Below, piece after piece: positions 20,683 to 29,384 of a stretch of DNA of 59,678 bases. Positions within the stretch are counted from its first letter, which is position 1. Every line of letters begins with the position of its first letter. Origin of the DNA: Candidatus Aminicenantota bacterium (GTDB taxonomy: Bacteria > Acidobacteriota > Aminicenantia > Aminicenantales > Aminicenantaceae); assembly GCA_011049545.1 (NCBI GenBank), contig DRHQ01000084.1, positions 1 to 59,678 on the forward strand. Reading direction: 5' to 3'. The notes beneath the pieces were generated by a model, which did no database searches, was not told the origin of the DNA, and saw only the letters and a list, made by a program, of their open reading frames with translations. The position numbers were made by a program, and so were the translations under genes.

Positions 20683-21864
20683 TTAGGTTATTCGCTCCAG
20701 TGCCTGTTCAATGTCTCCGATAATATCGGCGGGATCTTCCAAGCCGACGGATACTCTTATTAGAGTGGGAGGAATTCCGGCTTTGGCCATTTCTTCAGGA
20801 CCCATGGCTGAGTGTGTTGTGGATGCGGGATGAGTGACAATAGTCTTGCACGTTCCCAGATGGGTGGCATGAACTAACAGTTCGAGAGAATCGATCACAG
20901 TGACCGCATCATCAGAGGTACCATTAATCACAAATGACAGCAAAGAGCTGCAGCCCTTCATCTGTTTTCTGCCCAAATCGAAATACGGATTTGATTCTAA
21001 ACCTGGATAATTAACAGATTCAACTAAGGGATGGCTTTCCAAAAAATTGGCAAGGGAAATGGCGTTCTCACAGTGCCGGGCCATGCGCAGCGAAAGATGC
21101 TCTATCCCAATGAGGTTCAGCCAGGCGTTAAAAGGCGCCTGTGATGGCCCTAGATAGCGCATCGGGCCTAAGCGCAGAGCATCGATCAACTCTTTGGAAC
21201 CACAGATGATCCCTCCCATGCTCGATGCATTTCCGCAGATATATTTGGTAGTGGAATGAACCACAATGTCTGCCCCAAGATCAACCGGACTTTGAAGAGC
21301 AGGAGTACATATTGTGTTGTCGGCAATCAGCGGAACATTGTTTTCTTTGGCAAGGGCTGCCAGTGCCGGAATATCGGCGATAAAGAGTCCGGGATTGCTC
21401 GGACTTTCCACAAACAAAAACTTGGTCTTGGGAGTTATGGCTTCTGACCAGGCATCCAGGGACTCTGGAGTGGTTACCCAGTTCACCTTGGCACCCATCC
21501 GCTTGAATCCCGCATCAAAGAGAGCAAACGTACCGCCGTAAACCCGGTTTGACGCAGTAAGTTCATCCCCTTGATCCAACAAATGATGAGCAAGCATGAA
21601 TATGGCTGCCATTCCCGAGGAAGTAGCAATGGCCGCTTCTGTGTTTTCCAGGACAGCCATACGGTTTTCAAAGACTTCTACTGTGGGATTGCTCCAACGG
21701 CCGTAGGTATACCCTGGCTTCTCAGCACGGAAAATTGCTGCCGCTTCTTTGGCATCGGAATAGGGATAGGCAACAGACTGATAGATCGGCACAGACATGG
21801 AATCCGGCTGAAAATCGGACTGCCCGCCATGGAGCGCTTTGGTATCAAAACCATGCTTTTTCAT
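20683..21864 (-). CDS. Cys/Met metabolism PLP-dependent enzyme (gamma-lyase / O-acylhomoserine sulfhydrylase family)
   Basis: 393 residues, full length for the family. The PLP lysine is in VVHSTTKYICG (about 209), and the N-terminal GYTYGRWSNPT and ATSSGMAAI are standard. It could be methionine gamma-lyase, cystathionine gamma-lyase or O-acetylhomoserine sulfhydrylase. At the position where methionine gamma-lyases carry the active-site cysteine (YGCTF) this protein has VYGGTF, which favours the sulfhydrylase or other lyases. It stands alone, with AGGAGGGAG upstream of the ATG. Confidence 0.8.
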   Translation of the reverse strand: MKKHGFDTKALHGGQSDFQPDSMSVPIYQSVAYPYSDAKEAAAIFRAEKPGYTYGRWSNPTVEVFENRMAVLENTEAAIATSSGMAAIFMLAHHLLDQGDELTASNRVYGGTFALFDAGFKRMGAKVNWVTTPESLDAWSEAITPKTKFLFVESPSNPGLFIADIPALAALAKENNVPLIADNTICTPALQSPVDLGADIVVHSTTKYICGNASSMGGIICGSKELIDALRLGPMRYLGPSQAPFNAWLNLIGIEHLSLRMARHCENAISLANFLESHPLVESVNYPGLESNPYFDLGRKQMKGCSSLLSFVINGTSDDAVTVIDSLELLVHATHLGTCKTIVTHPASTTHSAMGPEEMAKAGIPPTLIRVSVGLEDPADIIGDIEQALERIT

Positions 21865-22060
21865 GTGTACTCCCTCCTTAAAAGAAAACTATTTCTCTAA
21901 CCAATCGATTTTAGATAGTATAAACATATAAATTATGAATAGCAAAACAAAGAAGAATTACTCTGTAATTTGCTCATAGAATGAGAGATTTGTGAGATAC
22001 TTTTTCTTATGATTGGGTTCTCAAATTGAGGGGCAGAATGGGGTTAATGAGTCCTAATTG

Positions 22061-22076
22061 TGATAACCGGTTATCA
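22061..22076. promoter_or_regulatory. Perfect 16-bp palindrome, possible operator
   Basis: TGATAACC (22061-22068) is exactly complementary to GGTTATCA (22069-22076). It lies about 200 bp upstream of the PLP gene start at 21864. A dimeric regulator is possible; nothing else supports a function. Confidence 0.3.
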
Positions 22077-22222
22077 GTATTTTGGTCAATCAAGACTCAA
22101 TATATTGCGACTGAGCCGCGAAAAAAGAATAAAAATATAGATAGACTTCTTGTGCCCACGTCACGATATCCTATGTCAATAACTAACTTGCTGAAACTTT
22201 CCTAATTATGGATACGTTTTAC

Positions 22223-22308
22223 TGAGTGAGAGAGGGATTCGAACCTGGGACCTTCTGATTCGTAGTCAGACGCTCTATCTAAATATAGCCTTTGCCCTCT
22301 AAGTCACA
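22223..22308 (-). pseudogene. Degenerate tRNA-Arg(ACG)-like sequence
   Basis: Read on the minus strand, the middle of a normal tRNA-Arg is intact: ATAGAGCGTCTGACTACGAA with anticodon ACG, then TCAGAAGGTC and TTCGAATCCC. The T stem has only two good pairs (CCAGG against CCCTC), the D-arm region carries unusual sequence (GGCTATATTTAGATAG in place of the usual GCTCAGTTGGATAG), and no CCA is encoded, unlike the tRNA-Ala nearby. It is most likely a tRNA remnant, perhaps left by an integration event. An unusual functional tRNA is less likely. Confidence 0.55.
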
Positions 22309-22396
22309 GTGTTTCGACTTTTATAGATATTCCCCCTTTTCCTCAGCAGCCATAGCCAGTTGAGGTTGGGCCTGTGGGGGAGGCGGCTGGTCTTCT

Positions 22397-22789
22397 TTAG
22401 GAGCTAGCTTGTTTGCTCAGGTGTTCGCCTATCTTGGCGAATTCCTCTGCGAACTTGTCATAGTCGTAGTGTTGGGCGTGTATCATAGCACTCCACCTGG
22501 TTGTGAAGCTTGCAAGGAAATAGACCTCTTTAAGTTCATCGTCGCTGGCACCGTGCAGCTTCGCTGTTCCTGTATGGAAGAGCTCGCAGTAGGGACATTT
22601 GAGGTTGGCCGCGACGGCCAATGCGATCATCTCTCTGTATTTTCCTGGAATTTTCGATTCGCCCAAAACGTATTTCTTCATAAGAGGCCAATCTCCTACC
22701 AATACATCAGGCGGAAGAGCCTTCATGAAGCCCGGCACTATTCCAAGGGAAGCCTCTATGTCCTTTAGGGTATCTTCGTATTCTCTCAT
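22397..22789 (-). CDS. Carboxymuconolactone decarboxylase / AhpD-like protein
   Basis: 130 residues, a single CMD domain. The AhpD-type redox motif CPYCELFH is at about residues 58-65, preceded by REMIALAVAANLK. Such proteins form trimers or hexamers and act in peroxide or alkylhydroperoxide reduction, as a thiol relay, or remain unassigned. AGGAGG lies eight bases before the ATG. Neighbours are unrelated PLP enzymes, so the substrate is open. Confidence 0.85.
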   Translation of the reverse strand: MREYEDTLKDIEASLGIVPGFMKALPPDVLVGDWPLMKKYVLGESKIPGKYREMIALAVAANLKCPYCELFHTGTAKLHGASDDELKEVYFLASFTTRWSAMIHAQHYDYDKFAEEFAKIGEHLSKQASS

Positions 22790-23102
22790 TTAAATTACCT
22801 CCTTTATGCTCAGCTTTTTGCCAAACGTTTCTTTATTTGATCTCAACACTCTCTTGTTGACTTGTATACAGGATTCAATAACCATTGTCAAGTAATTATA
22901 TAGAATTAATAAATAATATATATTTTGTAGGAAATAATTGATTTTAACTGCTTTGATTTTATGGTGCGTGTTGGAGAGGAGCTTATCCCAAAGGAGAAAA
23001 TGAAGACTTATCCCCGCTTAAAAAATAGTTAACAAAATCGACTGGAAATAACTGAAATTATGGTAAAGGGATTGAGCCGGAGTTCTGGCAGGTAGGGGGA
23101 CA
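22790..23102. other. Intergenic stretch without recognisable features
   Basis: AT-rich gap between the AhpD-like gene and the aminotransferase gene. No gene, RNA or strong hairpin was found. Confidence 0.6.
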
Positions 23103-24269
23103 CTAAATCTTACTCATAACTGATTCTATCTTCTCCACAGCTGCTCTTAAATTATCCAGTGAATTGGAATAAGAGATGCGGATATGGCCTGCTCCCTTTT
23201 TTCCAAAACACTCCCCCGCAACTGTGGCCACTCCAGCTTTCTCGAGTAGCATTTCAGCCATTTTGAAGCCGTCCATCCCTGTCTCTTTGATGGATGGGAA
23301 TAAATAAAATGCACCATCTGGCTTTGGACACCGAAATCCAGGAGTCTGATCAAGGATTTCACACATATAGTCTCTACGCTTTTGAAATTCTCTCACCATC
23401 GCATGACAAGGTTCTTGATTCCCTTTCAGAGCGGTCACAGCTCCCCACTGGGCAAATGTATTGGTGGAAGTGATCATGTACTGATGATACCGAAGCATAG
23501 GATTAACAAGCTTACTCGGCCCTAAAACATAGCCCAACCTCCACCCTGTCATTGAGAAATATTTGGAGAAGCCGTTGAGCAAAATGGTCCTCTCCCTCAT
23601 TTCTGGGAAAGTAGCGATGCTGACGTGTTCAGCAGGAGGATAAACGATCTTTTCATAAATCTCATCGCTCAACACAAGCAAATCGTGCTTGATGGCCAAT
23701 TCAGCAATTTTCTCGAGAACCGCCTTTTCTGTGACACTTCCTGTGGGATTAGAGGGGCTGGCAACAAGAATCATTTTTGTTTTCCCTGTGATCTTTTCCT
23801 CTATTTCTTCAGGATCGGGTTGAAAGCCACTTTCTTCAAGGAGAGTGTAGTCAACAGGGTCGACAGAATTGGTGATGGCATCAACATCATAATTCACCCA
23901 CCGAGGATCAGGGATCAAGATCTCGTCACCGGGATTGAGCAGGGCATGAATCGCTAAATAAATTCCTTCAGCAACTCCATTGCTCACTACGACCTCGGTC
24001 TGAGGATCGTATTCCAGGCTGTATTCTGATGAGAATTTATCTGAAATTGCTTGGCGAAGTTCTGGTATGCCTGCGTTTTGAGAATAATGATGTTTGCCTG
24101 CTCGCAAGGCATCTATGGCAGCCTCAACAATGTGTTCCGGAGTGTTAAAATCCGGTCTGCCGATTTCCAGATGGATGATTTTTCTCCCCTGTTTTTCCAG
24201 TTTTTGTGCAGCATCAAACATCACACGTATCTGTGAATATGGGATGCGCTTGGCAACAATGGATTCCAT
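23103..24269 (-). CDS. Class I/II pyridoxal-phosphate aminotransferase (aspartate aminotransferase-like)
   Basis: 388 residues, full length. The PLP lysine is in LLNGFSKYFSMTGWRLGY, and SPSNPTGSV and DEIYEKIVY are standard fold-type I signatures. It transfers amino groups between an amino acid and 2-oxoglutarate; the closest general class is the aspartate aminotransferase Ialpha group, but substrate choice cannot be fixed from sequence. GGAGG lies five bases before the ATG. It appears monocistronic. Confidence 0.88.
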   Translation of the reverse strand: MESIVAKRIPYSQIRVMFDAAQKLEKQGRKIIHLEIGRPDFNTPEHIVEAAIDALRAGKHHYSQNAGIPELRQAISDKFSSEYSLEYDPQTEVVVSNGVAEGIYLAIHALLNPGDEILIPDPRWVNYDVDAITNSVDPVDYTLLEESGFQPDPEEIEEKITGKTKMILVASPSNPTGSVTEKAVLEKIAELAIKHDLLVLSDEIYEKIVYPPAEHVSIATFPEMRERTILLNGFSKYFSMTGWRLGYVLGPSKLVNPMLRYHQYMITSTNTFAQWGAVTALKGNQEPCHAMVREFQKRRDYMCEILDQTPGFRCPKPDGAFYLFPSIKETGMDGFKMAEMLLEKAGVATVAGECFGKKGAGHIRISYSNSLDNLRAAVEKIESVMSKI

Positions 24270-24486
24270 GGTATCCTCCTTTTTTTTTAACTAAGGTATC
24301 TGCCCACCAGAAAAATCAGGCTCTCCACTTTAATCATTTTGCGTCATCCGCTTTCTGGCATTTTACAGACAAGGGCTCAGCACGTCAACTTCTTATCAAT
24401 CCTATGCCTAGAAGATGCATGGTCACCAACTTTTCCTATTAGTGCTCGGTCTTGACATACATTTTCGGTTCAGATACAAATCCTTT

Positions 24487-25821
24487 ATGATGATTATAAG
24501 AAAAAAACGAATATTCCTTTCAGCTCTCTCTTTATTCTTGATTTTCGCTTTTATTAACTGTGTCAGCGTAGAAAAGCGGTTTAAGAAAGGCGAAGAGATG
24601 GAAAGAAAAGGGCGCTTTGAAGAGGCTGCTCGATATTACATCAAGGTGCTGGCAAAAGATCCGACCTTTGAAGATGCGCGGCAGCGGTTGGAAAATGTAG
24701 GTGCCCGGGCAATTGATATTTTCCTCAATCAGGCGTATGCCTACGAATCAGCTCAAGCTTATGAAGACACTGTCCGCGTGCTTAATCGCATTGATGATCT
24801 AAGGCGCCGAGCAGAAAAGGTTGGTGTTAGACTCCCAGTACCCGATGATTATGCTGACTTTCAGCAAGAAATGACCGGAGCCGCCATTGCCTCGCTTTTC
24901 GAACAGGGTGAGTATTCAGAACATGCGGGAGATTGGACTGAGGCCCTCAGAAAGTATGACCGCCTAAAGCGGATTTATCCTTTGTCTCCTGCCGAAAACA
25001 TGAGGGCCGATCAGGCTCGAGCGCGGGTATATACTAAATGGGCTGAGCAGGATCTGGCCAGACAGTACTATAGGGCTGCGTTTCGTCATGCCCAAAAGAC
25101 CATAGACATCATCGGTCCCGGTAAAGGCCCCGGCATCACTGCCCGGGAGACTCAGAGGGTTGCACTCACAGCAGGTACTCTCACTGTAGCTATCCTTCCC
25201 TTTTGGTCCTCTGAAAGAGTTGCGGATGAAGCACCGCGGGGAATGGCGCGCGAATTATACGATATACTCCTGTATGAGTACTTGTCTGAGCCGGTTCTTT
25301 TTGTTGCTGTTGCCGATCCAGGCATGGTTCACCGGGAGATACGCCGTCTCCGCTTCAGGGATAGGGCATTATCGCGGAATATGGCTGTCAGAGTTGGACA
25401 AAACATAAACACGGATTTTGTTGTGATTGGAAGCATAGAATCATACCTGCAAGAAGAAAAGGATCCGCAGGAAAAAGTGCATAAAGTTCGCCTTCGGAAA
25501 GACAAGTCATCATTTACCACTTACGTGGAAAAAAAGTACACTGTTAAACTTACAGTGGAAGTAGAATACCAGATCATCGATTCCACAAGGCGTAGAGTAA
25601 TAGAAGAAAAAACTATCAATACAAATGTATCAGATAAGTTCAGACGCGGCTATTTTGATGGTGACTATACAACTCTTGATTTATCTCGATCCGAGCGCAG
25701 GTTATTCAATACAGAAGAGTGGCGTCGATCTGAAAAAAAACTGGAGGATAAGTTAATTGACAAACTTGCCGAGCGTCTTGCTGATAGAATTTATAAAAGA
25801 ATCTTAGGATTGATAAAGTAA
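24487..25821 (+). CDS. Putative envelope protein with TPR-like N-terminus and CsgG/LpoB-like C-terminus
   Basis: 444 residues from the ATG at 24487, chosen because the hydrophobic export segment (IFLSALSLFLIFAFINC) follows directly; the frame is open to 24415. The cysteine after this segment may be lipidated, but the FINC box is atypical. Residues about 35-200 are helical TPR-like repeats (GRFEEAARYYIKVLAKDP). From about 225, VAILPFWSSERV...MARELYDILLYEYL and TDFVVIGSIESY resemble the CsgG/LpoB fold of periplasmic lipoproteins. A structural or assembly role at the envelope is inferred. There is no adjacent partner on this strand. Confidence 0.65.
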   Translation: MMIIRKKRIFLSALSLFLIFAFINCVSVEKRFKKGEEMERKGRFEEAARYYIKVLAKDPTFEDARQRLENVGARAIDIFLNQAYAYESAQAYEDTVRVLNRIDDLRRRAEKVGVRLPVPDDYADFQQEMTGAAIASLFEQGEYSEHAGDWTEALRKYDRLKRIYPLSPAENMRADQARARVYTKWAEQDLARQYYRAAFRHAQKTIDIIGPGKGPGITARETQRVALTAGTLTVAILPFWSSERVADEAPRGMARELYDILLYEYLSEPVLFVAVADPGMVHREIRRLRFRDRALSRNMAVRVGQNINTDFVVIGSIESYLQEEKDPQEKVHKVRLRKDKSSFTTYVEKKYTVKLTVEVEYQIIDSTRRRVIEEKTINTNVSDKFRRGYFDGDYTTLDLSRSERRLFNTEEWRRSEKKLEDKLIDKLAERLADRIYKRILGLIK

Positions 25822-25908
25822 CCATCTGGTGTTGGACAAATAGGGGTTGAGGAGGTTCGGCAATGAAGGAAAGTTTAAATCTCTGGACCGAGACAATATA
25901 AATAAAAG

Positions 25909-26673
25909 TTATCTTCTCGTTAACTTAATTCCAAAGACAACAATTCCAACCAGCAGTCCGACCAGAAAGATTACAAGCAGAGTAATACCCAGGACATTCG
26001 CTCTTGCGCTGATATGAATGCGGACAATTTTATCTTCTGATTCCACTCGTCGGTTATCGGCAATGCACTCTGTTCTTATTTTTGGCTCAAAGTCACCTAC
26101 AGAGGCGTCTTCGGATGGGATAAAGTCAATGGCAACAATTTCTTCTTTGCCCTGATCAAGAGATGCTATCAAATCAGGTTTTATCTCAGAACGCCAGTTC
26201 AAAGGCAAATCAGTGTAGATTCTAATATTGTCTAACCTCCGGGTGCCTGCATTCTTTACCCTCACCTCCATGTTTACGTTCTCTCCAACCTTTATCTCAT
26301 GATAGAGACTGAGAGCCAGAACTTCAATCTTCCCGACTCCTCGAGGAATGAGCTCAAGTTTAACATTTCCAGCCTTCAGATCATCTATCTCCTTAGAACC
26401 AACAGATTTCTTGCTAGCAAGGAGCTCGTTGATTTGTGAAGATTGTTCGTCGTCAAGCGCCAGACAATAAAACTCAATGGATTTATCAATGACAACCTGT
26501 TCATCAGCGTTCCTGGGAAGGTAGAGCTTCAATGAAAGCTTCATATTGGTAATCCCTTCGGTGAACTTTATCTGCGAGAGCCGGGCTTGTGTCTGAGGAT
26601 CGATAAATTCATAGGAGATTTGCTGGGGAAGGTTGATAACCTTGAGTGAACTGGAAATTATTTTTGTTCTGAA
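25909..26673 (-). pseudogene. 5'-truncated NEW3-domain membrane protein, in frame behind the redoxin stop codon
   Basis: The frame is open from directly after the TAG of the upstream redoxin gene (26674-26676) to 25909. The first in-frame ATG is at 26544, but the 43 codons before it are also family-like (VINLPQQISYEF, then QIKFTEGITN), which is the middle of an Ig-like NEW3 domain. A second NEW3-type segment (IEVLALSLYHEIKVGENVNM, then VKNAGTRRL) and a C-terminal membrane helix (VLGITLLVIFLVGLLVGIVV) follow. The signal peptide and first strands are missing. The simplest reading is a deletion that joined the rest of the gene to the redoxin end. Expression from 26544 is possible. Confidence 0.65.
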
Positions 26674-27294
26674 CTACTTATACTTCACCGAGCATCCATA
26701 AGGCACGCTTGTCTTGGTGGATACTTCTTTACCAGCCATAACTTCATCCAAACCAATTTGAACATAATTTTTCGCCTTAGCAATATCCTCTACTTTTGTA
26801 GAACTGATATCATCAATCGCACCATTATAAACCAAAACACCATCGGAAGTTATGATGTACATGTGAGGCGTAGTTTTTGCGCCATAAAGTTTACCTACTT
26901 TACCATCTGGATCGAGAAGTAATGCTGCAGGAGCGGCCTTTTTCTGCTTAATCAGTTCATTGGCTTGTTCAGGTGTACAATACCCTTGTTTTCCCGGCAT
27001 TGAAGAAATTATCGAAAACCAGACAACTCCTTTTTTGCCGTATGTTTTTTGAAGCTTTTGCATGTGACCGCTGTTGTAAAGCTTTTTAACGAAAGGACAA
27101 TCATGATTCAGCCATTCCAAGACAACAATTTTTCCTTTATAATCAGAGAGGGAATGACTTTTACCGTTGGTGTCGGGAAGCGTGAAATTTGGAGCAGGCT
27201 TATCTACCTGCGCTTCGGCGGCTCTGGCTAACGGAGCTAGGACTAAGAAAAAACCTGCTAACACTGACAGAGTTAAAAATATAACTCGTTTCAT
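26674..27294 (-). CDS. Exported redoxin (AhpC/TSA-like) domain protein
   Basis: 206 residues with a signal peptide (about 1-25, ending ARAAEA). The thioredoxin-fold core has KPAPNFTLPDTNG and, at the active-site position, NHDCPFVKK: one cysteine, with the second of the CxxC pair replaced by V. A further cysteine lies in QGYCTPEQ, and the C-terminal YGCSVKYK is typical of this peroxiredoxin-like family. It probably acts as a periplasmic thiol peroxidase or reductase. AGGAGG lies six bases before the ATG. A DsbD-alpha-like gene ends 24 bp upstream, suggesting a redox pair. Confidence 0.82.
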   Translation of the reverse strand: MKRVIFLTLSVLAGFFLVLAPLARAAEAQVDKPAPNFTLPDTNGKSHSLSDYKGKIVVLEWLNHDCPFVKKLYNSGHMQKLQKTYGKKGVVWFSIISSMPGKQGYCTPEQANELIKQKKAAPAALLLDPDGKVGKLYGAKTTPHMYIITSDGVLVYNGAIDDISSTKVEDIAKAKNYVQIGLDEVMAGKEVSTKTSVPYGCSVKYK

Positions 27295-27318
27295 CTAAAT
27301 ACCTCCTTGATATTTTTA

Positions 27319-28275
27319 TTAATTAACATTCATTAACGGCACATCAATATGCAAAGCACGCTTTTCCCGAGAATTGCCCCAGCCTTCAGGAGATAACAAT
27401 ACGCCTTTAAGTCGCGCTGGGAGCCTTGTTGATAGCTTTGACCGCTGGACCTCGAGGATGTACCCATCTTGTGCCCTTTTTAGATTTTGTGATCCAGAGT
27501 AGTTGATAATCCCACCCTGCTCTGGGAAGAATGTTATATTCTTCAACTCTCCTTTAAATTCTGAAGGCACATCTATGTGAATAAGAATTTGATCTTTGTT
27601 AATAAACGCGTTTACCTCCCACTCAGAAGATATTCTGGATAATTTTTTCCGGGTTTCTCTAAAATGACTGGCCCATCGTCTGTTGATCTTTGGATTCTTA
27701 TCTTTAACCGGCATTTTAATCACAAGATCCACGTGGCCTGAGGTACATCTTTCTTTACAAACCAACCAATCTACACTGGCAGAAAGCTTCGCATTTGTTC
27801 CCGATTTTATTGCCTTTGGAGCTTCTATTTGAGTGATAAGAAAAACCTCTCCTTCATAGCCAAAACTCACAAGGCCTGACTTTTCAAACCTCTTCGGATA
27901 CGGCCATTGAACAACGCCAGGGACAAAGCCATCTGGAAGATTCCATTCGATTTTCGTCGGCAATCCTGAATCGCCAGGATTTTTCCAGTAGGTATGCCAA
28001 AGTTTATCCATCTTAAGCCACAGGGCGACATAAAACGATTCTCCTGGCTGGATAGATTTTACCTCTGAGATAAGTCGAGCTTTCACGTGTTCTGACTGTT
28101 GAGGCTCTGCTGAAAAGGCTATAAAGACATATATAAAAATAAATAAAGCAAGACTAATCAACGGATATTGGAATAAGGATATTCTTTTCCAAATGGGATT
28201 GGGTTTCATATTTTTGGACTTTTCGTAATATTCAGGTCCATTTTTATCTTGCTGTAGATTCTGCTTCTGGCTCAT
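27319..28275 (-). CDS. Stand-alone DsbD N-terminal (alpha)-like periplasmic protein
   Basis: 318 residues from the ATG at 28275; a TTG two codons earlier and an ATG at codon 25 of the longer frame are alternatives. A membrane or signal segment lies at about residues 34-56. The mature part matches the DsbD N-terminal domain: IQPGESFYVALWLKMDKLWH, WKNPGDSGLPT, and VDWLVCKERCTSG with a CxxxC pair that would carry electrons. The usual DsbD membrane and C-terminal thioredoxin domains are absent, so electrons would need another donor. It sits just upstream of an exported redoxin, its likely partner. Confidence 0.75.
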   Translation of the reverse strand: MSQKQNLQQDKNGPEYYEKSKNMKPNPIWKRISLFQYPLISLALFIFIYVFIAFSAEPQQSEHVKARLISEVKSIQPGESFYVALWLKMDKLWHTYWKNPGDSGLPTKIEWNLPDGFVPGVVQWPYPKRFEKSGLVSFGYEGEVFLITQIEAPKAIKSGTNAKLSASVDWLVCKERCTSGHVDLVIKMPVKDKNPKINRRWASHFRETRKKLSRISSEWEVNAFINKDQILIHIDVPSEFKGELKNITFFPEQGGIINYSGSQNLKRAQDGYILEVQRSKLSTRLPARLKGVLLSPEGWGNSREKRALHIDVPLMNVN

Positions 28276-28534
28276 TAGCAATTTTCAAGAATCTCTTTTG
28301 TAAATAATACTTATAGCATAGGAATAATAAGATTTCAACTAATAATTAGCTGCGGCTTACACATTAAAGGTTGTTTCGCAACTTATGGGCCAGGCCGAGA
28401 AAGAATCACCTGTGGTATAAAAAAAATTTGTTTCATGATGTGAGCTTGATAAATCAACCCCCTACAATCAAATCCAACAATTTATTTGGTAAGATCAAAA
28501 TGTGGGTTTGTTAAACCAAACATGTAAAGATGAA
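28276..28534. repeat. Gap with a degenerate GGGYTTGAT-family repeat
   Basis: At 28442-28464 lies GAGCTTGATAAATCAACCCC, a degenerate member of the GGGYTTGAT/ATCAARCCC family, followed by a weaker half near 28500-28525. No gene is supportable. Confidence 0.5.
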
Positions 28535-29071
28535 TTAAGACCCTCTCTTACCGCTTTTAATCAAAAATCTCTGGGGATTCAGGCCCAAATCTAAGAAGTT
28601 GTCAGCTTGCTCAACCAGTTTCTGAGAGCTTGATTTGCCGAAAGCCATAATCTCCACATAACAACCCATAGCATGCTTAATATGCTTGACTAACGGCACA
28701 AAATCTCCATCTCCACTTATAAGCACAACTGCATCGAGCTTTGGTGCAAGCTCAATCATATCCATAGCAATTCCGATGTCCCAGTCTCCCTTTTTAGCCC
28801 CTCCATAAAATACCTGAAGGTCTTTTGCTTTGACCTCATAACCTAAGCTCTTGAGCGCCTCAAAAAAATTGCTTTCATCCTTTACATCTGCTTTTATGAC
28901 ATAGGCGATTGCCCGGATAAGCTGCCTGTTTTTAACAGCTTCTTTGAGGATTGTTTGAAAATTGACCTTTGCTTTATAGATATTCCTCGCAGAATAATAC
29001 ATATTCTGAACATCCACAAAGACTCCGATTCGCTGTTCGCTGTAAATATTTTCGCTTGTTTTATCATTCAT
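28535..29071 (-). CDS. NYN domain protein (LabA/DUF88 family)
   Basis: 178 residues covering one PIN-like NYN domain. Acidic active-site residues are visible in IGVFVDVQNMYYSAR (D about 19), KKGDWDIGIAMDMI (two Asp) and LISGDGDFVPLVKHI (two Asp). These place it in the LabA-like group, predicted metal-dependent RNases. Substrate is unknown. It is flanked by non-coding DNA on both sides and appears monocistronic. Confidence 0.88.
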   Translation of the reverse strand: MNDKTSENIYSEQRIGVFVDVQNMYYSARNIYKAKVNFQTILKEAVKNRQLIRAIAYVIKADVKDESNFFEALKSLGYEVKAKDLQVFYGGAKKGDWDIGIAMDMIELAPKLDAVVLISGDGDFVPLVKHIKHAMGCYVEIMAFGKSSSQKLVEQADNFLDLGLNPQRFLIKSGKRGS

Positions 29072-29384
29072 ATTCCGATTTTCCTTCCTCTTTGTCGTGA
29101 CCCTTCTCTCTTCTGTATAGAGCTTATAGCAAAGGAAAACGAGATGTCAAAATATTTCTCAAGGAATAAATGGACCAAAGAGTCAGAACTTTTCAAACTT
29201 CTATGAATTGATTATTGCTCTCCTCTTATTTAAAGACCCAGTTTTCTATCTTATGACGCTAATTTAAAAATTAGAAAAGTTTTAAAGGCCTGACCCCAAA
29301 ATCATGTTTGACTCTAAAACATCTCAATGCTATATTCCAAAATCTGGAATTAAACCTTTGAAATTCTAAGAAGAGGAAAAAAGA
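29072..29384. other. Gap with a REP-like half site and the racemase promoter
   Basis: It holds a partial AATAAATGGACC repeat (about 29163), an AAGTTTTAAAGGCCTGACCCC copy (29277-29297) of the RAYT-linked family, and a good promoter at 29308-29336. Otherwise empty. Confidence 0.6.
29308..29336 (+). promoter_or_regulatory. Sigma-70-type promoter of the exported racemase gene
   Basis: TTGACT (29308-29313), 17-bp spacer, TATATT (29331-29336). The ATG at 29385 follows, with AGAGGAAAAAAGA as ribosome binding region. Confidence 0.6.

Larger units (their letters stand above)
21865..22396. other. Gap with palindrome and tRNA-like remnant
   Basis: No protein gene is supportable. It contains a perfect 16-bp palindrome (22061-22076) and a degenerate tRNA-Arg-like sequence (22223-22308). 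Confidence 0.6.

Noticed and set aside
21864-22220. SAM riboswitch upstream of the Cys/Met PLP gene
   Set aside because: No SAM-I-like core or expression platform was seen; only one palindrome.
26674-26676. TAG recoded as sense codon
   Set aside because: TAG and TAA/TGA are used as ordinary stops elsewhere; the redoxin ends at its family-typical C-terminus (GCSVKYK).
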